A DNA stretch of 64,000 nt, from the NCBI RefSeq assembly GCF_016653635.2, contig NZ_CP067420.1, forward strand, positions 365,501-429,500. The letters are read 5' to 3'. This stretch comes from Skermanella sp. TT6. GTDB lineage: Bacteria > Pseudomonadota > Alphaproteobacteria > Azospirillales > Azospirillaceae. Under the pieces are notes generated by a model. The model saw nothing but the letters and a program-made list of their open reading frames with translations. It was not told where the DNA came from and ran no database searches. The translations under genes were made by a program, and so were the position numbers. This document shows, one piece after another, positions 25,938 to 34,715 of this stretch. Each line of letters opens with the position of its first letter. Within the stretch, counting starts at the first letter, position 1.

Positions 25938-27476
25938 ATGAGCGACAACCTGTACGACCTGTTCCAGTCCCGTTTCCCCGCCGATCTCTCAAGTCCCTTC
26001 ATCGAGACGGATCCCTTCATCAACAAGGACCGGGGCCGGATCTACAGCTATGCCGACCTGCACGAAACCTCCGGCCGCTACGCACGCCTGCTGACCGACC
26101 TGGGGGTGCGCAAGGGGGACCGGGTCGCGGTCCAGGTCGAAAAGTCGCCGGAAGCGATCTTCCTCTATCTCGCCTGTCTCCGGGCGGGGGCCGCCTACCT
26201 GCCGCTGAATACCGCCTACACCAAGGCGGAAGTGGCCTATTTCGTCGGTGACGCCGAGCCCGCCGTCGTGGTCTGCCGGCCGGAGAGCGAGCCGGTGATC
26301 GCCGAGGTCGCGGCCAAGGCCGGCGTCGGCCACGTCCTGACGCTCGGGCAGTCCGGCGACGGATCCCTGCCGGAACGGGCGCGCGGCCTGGATCCAGACT
26401 ATGCCACGGTCCCGGCGGAGCCGGGCGACCTGGCGGCGATCCTCTATACCTCCGGCACCACCGGGCGGTCCAAGGGCGCCATGATGAGCCACCGCAACCT
26501 GGGCTCGAACGCCCAGGCGCTGCACCGGATCTGGGGCTGGAAGCCCGGCGACGTGCTGCTCCACGCCCTGCCGATCTTCCACACCCACGGGCTGTTCGTC
26601 GCGACCAACTGCGTCCTGCTGAACGGGTCGGGCATGCTGTTCCTGCCCAGGTTCGACCTGGACCGGGTGGTCGAACTGCTCCCGCGCGCCACCGTCTTCA
26701 TGGGCGTGCCGACCTTCTACACCCGGCTGCTGTCGGACCCGCGGATGACGCCCGACCTGTGCCGGAGCATGCGGCTGTTCATCTCCGGCTCGGCCCCGCT
26801 GCTGGCCGACACCCACCGGGAGTTCCAGGAGCGCACCGGGCATCCGATCCTGGAGCGCTACGGCATGACCGAGACCGGCATGCTGACCTCGAACCCCTTG
26901 GACGGCGACCGGGTGCCCGGCACCGTCGGCTTCCCGCTGCCCGGCGTCGAACTGCGCGTGGTGGACGAGAAGACCGGCGAGCCCCTCGGCACCGACGGGA
27001 TCGGCATCATCGAGGTGAGGGGGCCGAACGTGTTCGGCGGCTACTGGCGCATGCCGGAGAAGACGAGATCCGAGTTCCGCCCGGACGGGTTCTTCATCAC
27101 CGGCGACGTCGGCAAGATCGACGGCCGCGGCTATGTCCACATCGTCGGCCGGGCCAAGGACCTGATCATCTCCGGCGGGTTCAACGTCTACCCGAAGGAG
27201 GTCGAGAGCGTGATCGACGCGATCGACGGCATCGTCGAGTCCGCCGTGGTCGGCGTGCCCCATCCCGACTTCGGGGAGGCCGTGGTCGCGGTGGCGATGC
27301 GCCGGCCGGGCCGCGACGACGTGACGGTGGACCGGGTCGCGGCGGTGTGCAAGGAGGAGCTGGCGAACTACAAGGTTCCCAAGCGGATCTTCTTCATCGA
27401 CGAGCTGCCGCGCAACGCCATGGGCAAGGTCCAGAAGAACCTGCTGCGCGACGAGCACAAGGCTCTGTTCGCTTGA
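25938..27476 (+). CDS. matB: Malonyl-CoA synthetase / acyl-CoA ligase, MatB-like
   Basis: An ANL-superfamily enzyme that adenylates a carboxylate and transfers it to CoA; by overall sequence it is nearest MatB, which makes malonyl-CoA from malonate. The 512-aa protein has the AMP-binding loop ILYTSGTTGRSKGAMMSH, the acceptor motif ERYGMTETGM and the hinge/adenosine motif FFITGDVGKID. The C-terminal catalytic Lys lies in LPRNAMGKVQKN. MatB-like proteins share HALPIFHTHGLFVATN and GFNVYPKEVE. Start ATG 25938 follows AAGAAAAA and is the only start placing the N terminus correctly; the open frame upstream is antisense to the cyclase. No matA or malonate transporter is adjacent, so substrate specificity is likely but not proven. 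Confidence 0.85.
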   Translation: MSDNLYDLFQSRFPADLSSPFIETDPFINKDRGRIYSYADLHETSGRYARLLTDLGVRKGDRVAVQVEKSPEAIFLYLACLRAGAAYLPLNTAYTKAEVAYFVGDAEPAVVVCRPESEPVIAEVAAKAGVGHVLTLGQSGDGSLPERARGLDPDYATVPAEPGDLAAILYTSGTTGRSKGAMMSHRNLGSNAQALHRIWGWKPGDVLLHALPIFHTHGLFVATNCVLLNGSGMLFLPRFDLDRVVELLPRATVFMGVPTFYTRLLSDPRMTPDLCRSMRLFISGSAPLLADTHREFQERTGHPILERYGMTETGMLTSNPLDGDRVPGTVGFPLPGVELRVVDEKTGEPLGTDGIGIIEVRGPNVFGGYWRMPEKTRSEFRPDGFFITGDVGKIDGRGYVHIVGRAKDLIISGGFNVYPKEVESVIDAIDGIVESAVVGVPHPDFGEAVVAVAMRRPGRDDVTVDRVAAVCKEELANYKVPKRIFFIDELPRNAMGKVQKNLLRDEHKALFA

Positions 27477-27486
27477 GTCCGCCGAA

Positions 27487-27509
27487 GGGCCGGGCGCGGA
27501 GCCCGGCCC
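27487..27509. terminator. GC-rich hairpin between matB and the peroxiredoxin gene
   Basis: GGGCCGGGC (27487-27495) pairs perfectly with GCCCGGCCC (27501-27509) across a five-base loop, in the 47-bp gap between two convergent genes. There is no U-tract, so it is a possible but not classic bidirectional terminator. Confidence 0.5.
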
Positions 27510-27523
27510 GGTGGAGGCGGCCG

Positions 27524-28003
27524 TCAGATCGAGTCGAGCACCGCGTCGGCGCTGGAGACCGCGAAGGCGCCGGGCTCCTCGACGTTTACAGACTTCACGA
27601 TGCCGTCCTCGATCACCATGGCGAAGCGCTTGCTGCGATGGCCCAGGCTGTAGCCCGTGCCGTCCATCTCAAGGCCCAGCGCCTTGGTCAGGGTGCCGTT
27701 GCCGTCGGGCAGCATGGTGATCTTGTCGCCGACGTCGGACGACTTGGCCCAGGCGTCCATCACGAAGGGGTCGTTCACCGCCATGCAGACGATCTCGTAG
27801 CCCTTGGCCTTGAACTCGTCCGCCCGGTTGACGAAGCCCGGCAGGTGCTTGGCCGAGCAGGTCGGGGTGAAGGCGCCCGGGACCGCGAACAGCACGGCCT
27901 TCTTGCCCTTGAACAGGTCGTCGGTGCTGATTTCCTGCATCCCGTTGGATGTCAGGTGCTTGAGCGTGACGGACGGAAACGTGTCGCCGACCTTGATCGT
28001 CAT
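27524..28003 (-). CDS. Prx5-type peroxiredoxin
   Basis: A thiol peroxidase that reduces hydrogen and alkyl peroxides, 159 aa. The peroxidatic cysteine is in VPGAFTPTCSAKHLPGF, the hallmark of the Prx5/AhpE-like (glutathione- or glutaredoxin-using) group. The later conserved motif GTGYSLGHRSKRFAMVIEDG and the C-terminal VEEPGAFAVSSAD are also of this group. No second cysteine is placed for an intramolecular disulfide, so a thiol cofactor is expected. ATG 28003 has GGAGGG at a good distance. It lies 91 bp downstream of a ScsB/DsbD-like reductase on the same strand, which suggests a shared thiol-redox theme even though the two act in different compartments. Confidence 0.93.
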   Translation of the reverse strand: MTIKVGDTFPSVTLKHLTSNGMQEISTDDLFKGKKAVLFAVPGAFTPTCSAKHLPGFVNRADEFKAKGYEIVCMAVNDPFVMDAWAKSSDVGDKITMLPDGNGTLTKALGLEMDGTGYSLGHRSKRFAMVIEDGIVKSVNVEEPGAFAVSSADAVLDSI

Positions 28004-28094
28004 TCTGATGGCCCTCCGAGCGTGAATCGTCGGCACAGGTGTAGACCGGTGCGGCGTTGCGTCGCAAGGAGCATTCCTGTCCGCCCGCTCCCGG

Positions 28095-30182
28095 TCAGCC
28101 CGCCCGGTCCAGCGCCGCGAGCACCGCTGCCTCGGTCAGCAGTTCCGGCAGCGCTATGCCCTCGGGCGCGCCGGGGCCGTAGACCATGTTGAACGGGATG
28201 CCGTAGCGGCCGTGCTCGGCCAGATAGGCCGCGATCCGGTCGTCCGGCCGGGTCCAGTCCGCCTGCATCGGCACCACGGCCCCGCCGAAAAGCCTCCCGG
28301 CGACGGGGTCGCGCGACAGCACCAGCCGCTTGTTGGCCTGGCAGGTGATGCACCAGGTCGCCGTGACGTCCACGAACACGGTTCGCCCGGCGGCCACCTG
28401 CTCGGCGATGGCGGCACGGTCGAACGGCACCCACTCGGCGTCGGTCGCCGCAGCCGCCTGCGAGGCCGGACGGTCCAGCGCCATCGGCATCCCGAAGGCG
28501 GCCACCGCCAGCAGCGCCGCGGCCACGCCGCCGGCGAACCGGATGCGGCCGGGCAGCCGGCGGCGGACCGCCAGGGCCAGGACGACGGCGACCATCAGCG
28601 CGCCGACCGCCAGCGCCGCCGCCGGGCCGATCTGGACCGCCAGGACCGACAGCAGCCAGACGCCGGTCAGGGCCAGCGCCCCGCCCAGCACCCGGCGCAG
28701 CGCGACCATCCAGCGGCCGGGCCGGGGCAGGCGGGCGGCGAGCCGGGGGAACGCCGCCACCGCCAGGAAGGGCAGGGCCAGGCCCAGGCCCAGCGCCAGG
28801 AAGACGGCGACGATCTCCAGCGGCCCGCGGGCCAGGGCGAACCCCACCGCGGTTCCCAGGAACGGGGCGGAGCAGGGGGTCGCCAGCAAGGTGGCGAGCG
28901 CCCCCGTCGCGAAATGGCCGCGCAAGCTCGGGGCGTGCCCGCCGTGCCCCCCCACCGCCGCGTCGGCGATGGCGCGCGGCAGCGGGATCTCGAACAGGCC
29001 CCACAGGTTGGCCGCGAAGACCGTGACCAGCACCACCATGAAGACCAGGAACAGCGGCTGCTGGAACTGGATGCCCCAGCCGACCGCGGAACCGGTCAGC
29101 TTCAGCGCGACGGCGGCGCCGGCCAGCACCAGGAAGGAGAACAGGATTCCGGCGGCGGACGCCAGGAAGCCGGCCCGGATCTCGCGCGGGGCGCTGCCGC
29201 CGTGGCTGACCACCGACAGCAGCTTGAGCGACAGGACCGGCAGCACGCAGGGCATCAGGTTCAGCAGCAGCCCGCCGACCAGGGCGAAGCCCAGCATGGC
29301 GGCGAGCCCCGCGGCGTCTCCGGTCTGGCCGGCGCCTGGCGCCTCCACCGTCGCCGCACGCTCCATCGCGCGCAGCCCGTCCACCAGGGTCAGGGTGACC
29401 GGCATGCCTTCCAGGGCCGACGGCTCGCCGGTGACCGGCAGCGTGACGGCGATGCGCCGGTCGCCGTCGGCGAAGTCGATCCTCGGGGCGCCGAAGGCCG
29501 TGCCGTCTCCGGCCTCGACGAACAGGTCCGGGTCGACGAAAGGGTCGCGCGCCGTCGCCACGACGCGCAGCGACTTGCCCGCCGCCTGCACGCTCTCGAT
29601 CGACAGGCCGGAGGCGGCACCGTCGCCGGGTACCCGGGAGGCGAAGCGGGCGATCAGGTTGGCGTCGGCACCGGCCGAGCTTGCCGGCCCCTCCGGGAGC
29701 GCCAGGGTCAGGTCCAGGCGCTGGGGCACGCAGATGTCGCTGCACACCAGCAGGTCGACCGACGCGCGGAGGTCCAGCGCTTGCCCGGGTGCCGCCGGCC
29801 GGGCGGCTATGGGGAACACCACTTCCCCGTCGTAGCCGAAGGTCTCGATCCCGAACAGGGTGAAGCGGTGGGGCGCCGGCCAGCGCATCTCCGTCCCCGC
29901 CAGGTTGGCGCTGCCGTCCCAGGCGAGCTGCGGCGGCAGGCCGGCATCGCCGGGCGAACGCCAATAGGTCTTCCAGCCCGGCTTCATCTTCAGGTGCAGG
30001 CCGAGCGGGATGCTGTCGAGCGAACCGGCGCCGTCCACGGCGGCGACCAGCCTTCCCTCCACGGTTTCGGTTTGCTGCCACGGGCCGGAGGCGCCCAGGG
30101 CCGGCAGGCAGGCGGAGAGCAGGGCCGCGAGCAGTACGAGCAATCCGGCGGCGACGCTGGAGAGGGTGCTTCTGCTGATCAT
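28095..30182 (-). CDS. ScsB/DsbD-like thiol:disulfide interchange protein
   Basis: Transfers electrons from cytoplasmic thioredoxin across the inner membrane to periplasmic partners. The product (about 695 aa) has a signal segment and an N-terminal immunoglobulin-like domain with CSDIC (the ScsB-type CxxxC). A membrane core of about eight helices carries the two essential cysteines in NLMPCVLPVLSLK and LATPCSAPFLGTA. A C-terminal thioredoxin-like domain with WCITC follows. The order alpha-beta-gamma is that of DsbD, with ScsB-like features in the first domain. ATG 30182 is preferred over ATG 30215 or TTG 30227, because a perfect TATAAT on the minus strand at 30218-30213 would place transcription start after the longer starts. 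Divergent from yqgE. Confidence 0.9.
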   Translation of the reverse strand: MISRSTLSSVAAGLLVLLAALLSACLPALGASGPWQQTETVEGRLVAAVDGAGSLDSIPLGLHLKMKPGWKTYWRSPGDAGLPPQLAWDGSANLAGTEMRWPAPHRFTLFGIETFGYDGEVVFPIAARPAAPGQALDLRASVDLLVCSDICVPQRLDLTLALPEGPASSAGADANLIARFASRVPGDGAASGLSIESVQAAGKSLRVVATARDPFVDPDLFVEAGDGTAFGAPRIDFADGDRRIAVTLPVTGEPSALEGMPVTLTLVDGLRAMERAATVEAPGAGQTGDAAGLAAMLGFALVGGLLLNLMPCVLPVLSLKLLSVVSHGGSAPREIRAGFLASAAGILFSFLVLAGAAVALKLTGSAVGWGIQFQQPLFLVFMVVLVTVFAANLWGLFEIPLPRAIADAAVGGHGGHAPSLRGHFATGALATLLATPCSAPFLGTAVGFALARGPLEIVAVFLALGLGLALPFLAVAAFPRLAARLPRPGRWMVALRRVLGGALALTGVWLLSVLAVQIGPAAALAVGALMVAVVLALAVRRRLPGRIRFAGGVAAALLAVAAFGMPMALDRPASQAAAATDAEWVPFDRAAIAEQVAAGRTVFVDVTATWCITCQANKRLVLSRDPVAGRLFGGAVVPMQADWTRPDDRIAAYLAEHGRYGIPFNMVYGPGAPEGIALPELLTEAAVLAALDRAG

Positions 30183-30212
30183 GGCGCTTGGATTTTGTGT
30201 CTCATGGGTCGG

Positions 30213-30218
30213 CATTAT
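30213..30218 (-). promoter_or_regulatory. TATAAT -10 box upstream of the ScsB/DsbD-like gene
   Basis: The minus strand carries a perfect TATAAT at 30218-30213. A good -35 hexamer at 16-18 bp is not evident, so the promoter may be extended or activator-dependent. If used, RNA would begin near 30206, which supports translation from ATG 30182. Confidence 0.45.
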
Positions 30219-30320
30219 AGGTGGCAAGCGGTCGCAGGTGCTGTCACACTTTCATGAGGCCCGTTGATCCGGTGCGATCAGCCACCACATTCGGAGCTTG
30301 AGGCAGACGGAACGGCACGA

Positions 30321-30896
30321 ATGACTGACGCAACGCGGAAGCCCCAATACCTGACCGGTCAGCTGCTGATCGCCATGCCGGCCATGCCGGACCAGCGGTT
30401 CCAGCGGTCGGTCATCTATATCTGTGCCCATAATCCGGACGGCGCCATGGGCTTGGTGATAAACAAGCTCTTCGGCTCGATCACGTTCCCGGACCTGCTG
30501 GAGCAACTCGGCATAGATACGCCGGGTCATGCGACCAACATGCGGGTGCATTTCGGAGGTCCGGTCGAGTCGGGCCGCGGCTTCGTGCTGCATTCGACCG
30601 ATTTCGTCCGTGAAGGCACCATGACGGTGGACGACGACGTGGCGCTGACCGCCACGGTGGACATCCTGCGCGCCATCGCCGACGGGCGCGGGCCGAAGCA
30701 CGCGATGCTGGCGCTGGGCTATGCCGGCTGGGGGCCGGGGCAGCTGGACGCCGAGATGCAGGCCAACGGCTGGCTGAACGCGCCGGCCGACGACGGCCTG
30801 CTGTACGACCGCGACCTGGATACCAAGTGGGAGCGCGCCATCGCCAAGCTGGGCGTCAGCCTGTCCATGCTGTCGGGTGAAGCCGGACACGCCTGA
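30321..30896 (+). CDS. yqgE: YqgE/AlgH family protein
   Basis: A 191-aa soluble protein of the conserved YqgE (UPF0301) family, whose biochemical role is not established. Family landmarks are [22 protein letters not shown] near the start, then [24 protein letters not shown] (the GGPV motif), [14 protein letters not shown] and NGWL. Complete and of normal length. ATG 30321 fits the conserved N terminus. A long inverted repeat and a bidirectional terminator follow it before the convergent HlyD gene. Confidence 0.93.
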   Translation: MTDATRKPQYLTGQLLIAMPAMPDQRFQRSVIYICAHNPDGAMGLVINKLFGSITFPDLLEQLGIDTPGHATNMRVHFGGPVESGRGFVLHSTDFVREGTMTVDDDVALTATVDILRAIADGRGPKHAMLALGYAGWGPGQLDAEMQANGWLNAPADDGLLYDRDLDTKWERAIAKLGVSLSMLSGEAGHA

Positions 30897-30941
30897 GATT
30901 TCGACGGAAACGCAGGCCGGCCAAAGCCTTCCTATTTTACT

Positions 30942-31014
30942 TGTCCACAGATGAACGCAGATGGACACAGATACTCATTTCTTATCTGTGTCCATCTGCG
31001 TTCATCTGTGGACA
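30942..31014. repeat. Perfect 32-bp inverted repeat with 9-base loop
   Basis: The arms 30942-30973 and 30983-31014 are exact reverse complements over 32 bp, each containing GATGAACGCAGATGGACACA. The loop is CTCATTTCT. It lies in the gap after yqgE, is far AT-richer than its surroundings, and is directly followed by a terminator hairpin. Similar wording (ATGAACGCAGATGGACACAGAT) recurs as a dispersed intergenic repeat in unrelated bacteria, from general knowledge. It looks like a mobile or dispersed palindrome rather than a gene part. Confidence 0.92.
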
Positions 31015-31023
31015 CAAAACTGA

Positions 31024-31051
31024 AAAAGCCGCCCCTCGCAGGGCGGCTTTT
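31024..31051. terminator. Bidirectional rho-independent terminator between yqgE and the HlyD gene
   Basis: AAAAGCCGCCC (31024-31034) pairs with GGGCGGCTTTT (31041-31051) across CTCGCA. The stem is GC-rich with a run of T on each outgoing strand, between two convergent genes. This is a textbook two-way terminator. Confidence 0.85.
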
Positions 31052-31075
31052 CTCGTTCCCGTATCCCGTCGCCCG

Positions 31076-32443
31076 TTATTCGCGCATGGCGCGGACGAAG
31101 GTGTCCCGCATCGGCTGGATCAGGTAGGAGAGCAGCGTACGCTCGCCCTTCTTGATCACCACCTCGGCCGGCATGCCGGGGATGATGTTCAGGCCTGAGA
31201 TGCTTTCCTTGCTCTTCTCGTCCACCAGCACGCGTACGTTGAAGTACGGCATGTTGGTCTTCGGATCGACCAGCCGGTCGGCCGAGACGGTCTTGAGCTG
31301 GCCGTGGATCATCGGCGTGGTGCGCTGGTTGAAGGCCGGGAAGCGGATCTCCGCCTCCATGCCGACCTGGAGTCCGTCGATGTCGGCCGGACGGATCTGG
31401 GCGTCCACGACCAGCTGGTCGTTCTGCGGCACGATGTCCATGATGCGGCCGCCCGGGCCGATGACGCCGTCCACCGTGTGGAACGCCATGTCCACCACGA
31501 CGCCGCTCTCCGGCGCGCGCACCTCCATGCGGCCCAGCTCGGCCGTCGTGGCGTGCAGGCGCTCGGCCGATTCGAACAGCCGGGCCTGGGTCGTGCGCAG
31601 GTCGGTCTCGACCTGTTCCAGGAAGGTCTTCTGGGCCTGGGTGATCTGAAGCTCGGCCTCGCCGATCTGCTGGCGGACGCTGGCGATGCGCGACAGGATC
31701 TCGCCGCGCTCGGCGGTCAGCGCCTCGACCTCGCGTTCGTACTGCAGGACCTTGTTGGCCGGCGCGTTGCCGCGCTCGGCCAGTTCGCGCAGGCCGTTCA
31801 GCTCCTTGTCGAGCAGGGCGCTCTGGCGCAGCTTGGCCTTTTCCTGGATCTCCATGCCGGAGATCTGCTCCAGCGACTGGGCGATGCGGTTGCGCAGGAT
31901 CGAGGTCTGGCCGGTCAGGCTCTGGCGGCGGGCCTCGAAGATCCGCTTCTGGCCGGCCATGGTCTCGGCCAGGTCGCGTTCGGTCCTGGACCGCTCGACC
32001 AGGTCGGCCGGGAAGCGGATCTCTTCCAGACCGTCCCGTTCGGCCAGCATCCGGGCCTCCTCGGCCTTCGCCAGGTCGACCTGGGCGCGCAGCATCTGGG
32101 CCAGCGAACGGGTCTGGGTCGGATCGAGGCGGACCAGCACGTCGCCGGCCTGGACCTTCTGGCCGTCCCGCACCAGTATGTCCTGGATGATTCCGCCCTG
32201 CAGGTGCTGTACCGACTTGCGGTAGCTGTCCACCACGACCGTGCCGCTGGCAATCGCGGCGGTGCTCAGCGGGGCCAGCGCCGACCAGGCGGCAAGGCTG
32301 CCGAAGCCGGCCAGGATCACCAGCCAGCCGGCGGTGATCGTGCCGTTGTAGGAGGTCGGGAAATTGGGCTTGGCCTTGGCGCCGCGGTCGCCGGCGGGCT
32401 TCGCGGGCAGGAGGCCGGGGTTGGTCTCGATCAGACTGGTCAT
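31076..32443 (-). CDS. Type I secretion periplasmic adaptor, HlyD/PrsE family
   Basis: Bridges the inner-membrane ABC exporter to an outer-membrane TolC-like channel. The 455-aa protein has a short cytoplasmic tail, one membrane helix (about residues 37-60), a lipoyl-like half motif GTVVVDSYRKSVQHLQGGII, and a long coiled-coil hairpin (about 115-300). The second lipoyl half and beta-barrel follow (RAPESGVVVDMAFHTVDGVI...), ending in the HlyD signature region LNIIPGMPAEVVIKKGERTLLSYL. It begins one base after the ABC exporter stop, so the two are cotranscribed. No TolC and no RTX-type substrate is encoded nearby. This pair resembles PrsD/PrsE of rhizobia, which secrete glycanases and adhesins. 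Confidence 0.93.
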   Translation of the reverse strand: MTSLIETNPGLLPAKPAGDRGAKAKPNFPTSYNGTITAGWLVILAGFGSLAAWSALAPLSTAAIASGTVVVDSYRKSVQHLQGGIIQDILVRDGQKVQAGDVLVRLDPTQTRSLAQMLRAQVDLAKAEEARMLAERDGLEEIRFPADLVERSRTERDLAETMAGQKRIFEARRQSLTGQTSILRNRIAQSLEQISGMEIQEKAKLRQSALLDKELNGLRELAERGNAPANKVLQYEREVEALTAERGEILSRIASVRQQIGEAELQITQAQKTFLEQVETDLRTTQARLFESAERLHATTAELGRMEVRAPESGVVVDMAFHTVDGVIGPGGRIMDIVPQNDQLVVDAQIRPADIDGLQVGMEAEIRFPAFNQRTTPMIHGQLKTVSADRLVDPKTNMPYFNVRVLVDEKSKESISGLNIIPGMPAEVVIKKGERTLLSYLIQPMRDTFVRAMRE

Positions 32444-32444
32444 G

Positions 32445-34190
32445 TCAGGAAGCCTGCTGGGCGGTCAGGCCCGGCTGGGCCGGGGTGGAAGCGGACGCCA
32501 CGACGGGGCGGGTGAAGCGGGACAGGACCTCGTTCCGGTTGCCGAACATCCGGACGCCGCCGTCGGCCAGCACCAGGATCTGGTCGGTGGCGCTCAGGAT
32601 GCTGGGCCGGTGGGAGATGATGATCACCGTCGTGCCGGCGCGCTTCAGCTCCGAGATGGCATGGACCAGGGCGGACTCGCCCTCGTCGTCCAGGTTGGAG
32701 TTCGGCTCGTCCAGGATCACCATCGCCGGGCCGCCATAGACCGCGCGGGCCAGGCCGATGCGCTGGCGCTGGCCGCCGGACAGTGCGCAGCCGCCGGTGC
32801 CGATCGGGGTGTCGTAGCCCTGGGGCAGCCGCAGGATCATGTCGTGGACGCCGGCCCGCCGGGCGGCGGCGACGATCGCCTCGCTGTCCAGCTCGCCGAA
32901 CCGGGCGATGTTCTCGGACACCGAGCCGTCGAACAGCTCGACGTCCTGGGGCAGGTACCCCATGAAGGTGCCGCGCCGCTCCGGGTCCCAATTGTGCAGG
33001 TCGGCGCCGTCGATCCGCACCGTGCCGGCATAGGGCCGCCACGCGCCGACCAGCAGCCGGGCGAGGGTGGACTTGCCGGCGCCGCTCGGGCCGATCACGC
33101 CCAGCACCTGGCCGGCGGCCAGGTCGAAGCTGACCCGCGACAGGGTCGGCGCCGAGCCGCCGGGGGGGACCACGACGACCGTCTCCACCTTCAGGTCGCC
33201 GACCGGGCGGGGCAGCTCGGTGCGCGGCACCGCCTTGGGGATGCGGCTCAGCAGCTCGTTCAGGCGGCGATAGGCGATGCGGGCGCCGACGAACTGCTTC
33301 CAGGTGCCGATCGCCTGCTCGACCGGGGCCAGGGCGCGGCCCATCAGGATCGAGGCGGCGATGATCACGCCCGGCGAGATCTGCTCGTGGATCGCCAGCC
33401 AGGCGCCGCCGCCCAGGATCGCGGTCTGCAGCAGCAGCCGCAGATACTTGGTCAGGCCCATGATGACGCCGGCGCGGTCGCTGGCGATAGCCTGGAGACG
33501 CAGGATCTCCTCGCGCCGCCCCGCCCACCGGCGGCGGAAATTGCCGAACATGCCCATCGCCTCGAGCACCTCGGCGTTGCGCATGCTGCTCTCGATGGCG
33601 CCCGCCGCCACGACCGCATTGCGGTTGGCTTCCTCCAGCGGCTTCTTGGTCACCGCCTCGTTGACGATGGCCAGGGCGAACAGGAGGATGCCGCCGACCA
33701 GCGCGATCAGGCCCAGGACGGGATGGAAGATGAAAATGACCGCCAGGATCAGCGGCGTCCACGGCGCGTCGAAGAAAGCGAAGATGCCCGAGCCGGTCAG
33801 GAACTGGCGGACCGTGTCGAAGTCGCGGCTGGCCTGCGCGGGATTGCTGCCGACCCGGTGCAGGCTGGCCTGGAACTGGGCGGACAGGATCCGTTCGCTC
33901 ATCTCCTGGTCGAGCCGGCCGCCGACGCGGACCAGCACGCGGGAGCGGACCACCTCCAGCAGGGCCATCACGCCCAGCAGGCCGACCGTGATCAGGGTCA
34001 GCATCAGCAGGGTCGCCTCGCTGCGGCTGTGCAACACCCGGTCGTAAACCTGCATCATGTACATGGGCGACACGAGCATCAACAGGTTGATGAACGCGCT
34101 GAACGCCGCAGTCATGACGAAGGCATTGCGGCAGGTGGCGAGGGCCGCCCTCACTTCCGATTTCTTTTCAGTCATCCCGTCAGGCTTCAT
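32445..34190 (-). CDS. Type I secretion ABC exporter (permease/ATPase), PrsD/PrtD family
   Basis: Inner-membrane exporter that powers one-step secretion of unfolded proteins with C-terminal signals. The product (581 aa from ATG 34190; ATG 34175 is also possible) has a six-helix membrane domain opening FVMTAAFSAFINLLMLVSPMY, a PrtD/PrsD hallmark, with MYMMQVYDRVL following. The nucleotide domain shows Walker A GPSGAGKST, signature LSGGQRQR, Walker B VILDEPNSNLD and H-loop ISHRP. There is no N-terminal C39 peptidase-like domain, as usual in this subfamily. It heads a two-gene operon with the adaptor. Divergent from an exopolysaccharide priming transferase, which hints that its cargo acts on surface polysaccharide. 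Confidence 0.93.
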   Translation of the reverse strand: MKPDGMTEKKSEVRAALATCRNAFVMTAAFSAFINLLMLVSPMYMMQVYDRVLHSRSEATLLMLTLITVGLLGVMALLEVVRSRVLVRVGGRLDQEMSERILSAQFQASLHRVGSNPAQASRDFDTVRQFLTGSGIFAFFDAPWTPLILAVIFIFHPVLGLIALVGGILLFALAIVNEAVTKKPLEEANRNAVVAAGAIESSMRNAEVLEAMGMFGNFRRRWAGRREEILRLQAIASDRAGVIMGLTKYLRLLLQTAILGGGAWLAIHEQISPGVIIAASILMGRALAPVEQAIGTWKQFVGARIAYRRLNELLSRIPKAVPRTELPRPVGDLKVETVVVVPPGGSAPTLSRVSFDLAAGQVLGVIGPSGAGKSTLARLLVGAWRPYAGTVRIDGADLHNWDPERRGTFMGYLPQDVELFDGSVSENIARFGELDSEAIVAAARRAGVHDMILRLPQGYDTPIGTGGCALSGGQRQRIGLARAVYGGPAMVILDEPNSNLDDEGESALVHAISELKRAGTTVIIISHRPSILSATDQILVLADGGVRMFGNRNEVLSRFTRPVVASASTPAQPGLTAQQAS

Positions 34191-34715
34191 AAGTTGATAG
34201 GGCGCATGCTGGAAATCCACGAGTTGCCTGTGGAAAACATACGGCCGCCAGGAGGCTTTCTGCCGCCAGGAGTACATGATTCAGCGTTAAAGAGTCATTA
34301 AGCCTCTGCTATCCGCTTCTGTAACATTTGTGGAAAGGTCGATGAAACAATTATGAGGCGCTGCAATATAAGACATTTCCGCGCTGCGTCACGACCAGTG
34401 ACAATAACGGATTGTTCTCCAAACGCGGTTTTTTTGTAACTATGTAAAAGGTTCCCAGCGCTGCCCGTTCGGGCGATACCAGCGTCCGCAAAGTTACTTC
34501 GCAAACCCGATTTCTCCTTTCGGGACAATGCGGTACGTCAAAAGGTTTGCCCATTTTATGCACAAGAACGAGTGTCCGGCGGTCAACCGGTGCTATCCTC
34601 CGCGCCAAGAACTCATTCTGCGGACCTCGGTCAATGCGCGCTTTTTCATGAAAATTTATAGAATTCCTTCAAAAAGGCGCTTTCGGACAGAAAACCGGGT
34701 AGGGGGCTATTCAAT
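34191..34715. other. AT-richer divergent control region between the exporter and the priming transferase
   Basis: This 525-bp stretch is noticeably poorer in GC than the flanking genes and holds no convincing gene; short open frames in it have atypical codon use. A small inverted repeat GTCAC-N5-GTGAC is at 34388-34402. At the right end GTAGGGGG precedes ATG 34716 as ribosome-binding site. It probably contains promoters for both directions, but I cannot assign -35/-10 pairs with confidence. Confidence 0.5.

Noticed and set aside
34298-34608. Short minus-strand frames upstream of the type I exporter
   Set aside because: AT-rich, mixed codon bias, no start signals; the region is better read as control DNA.
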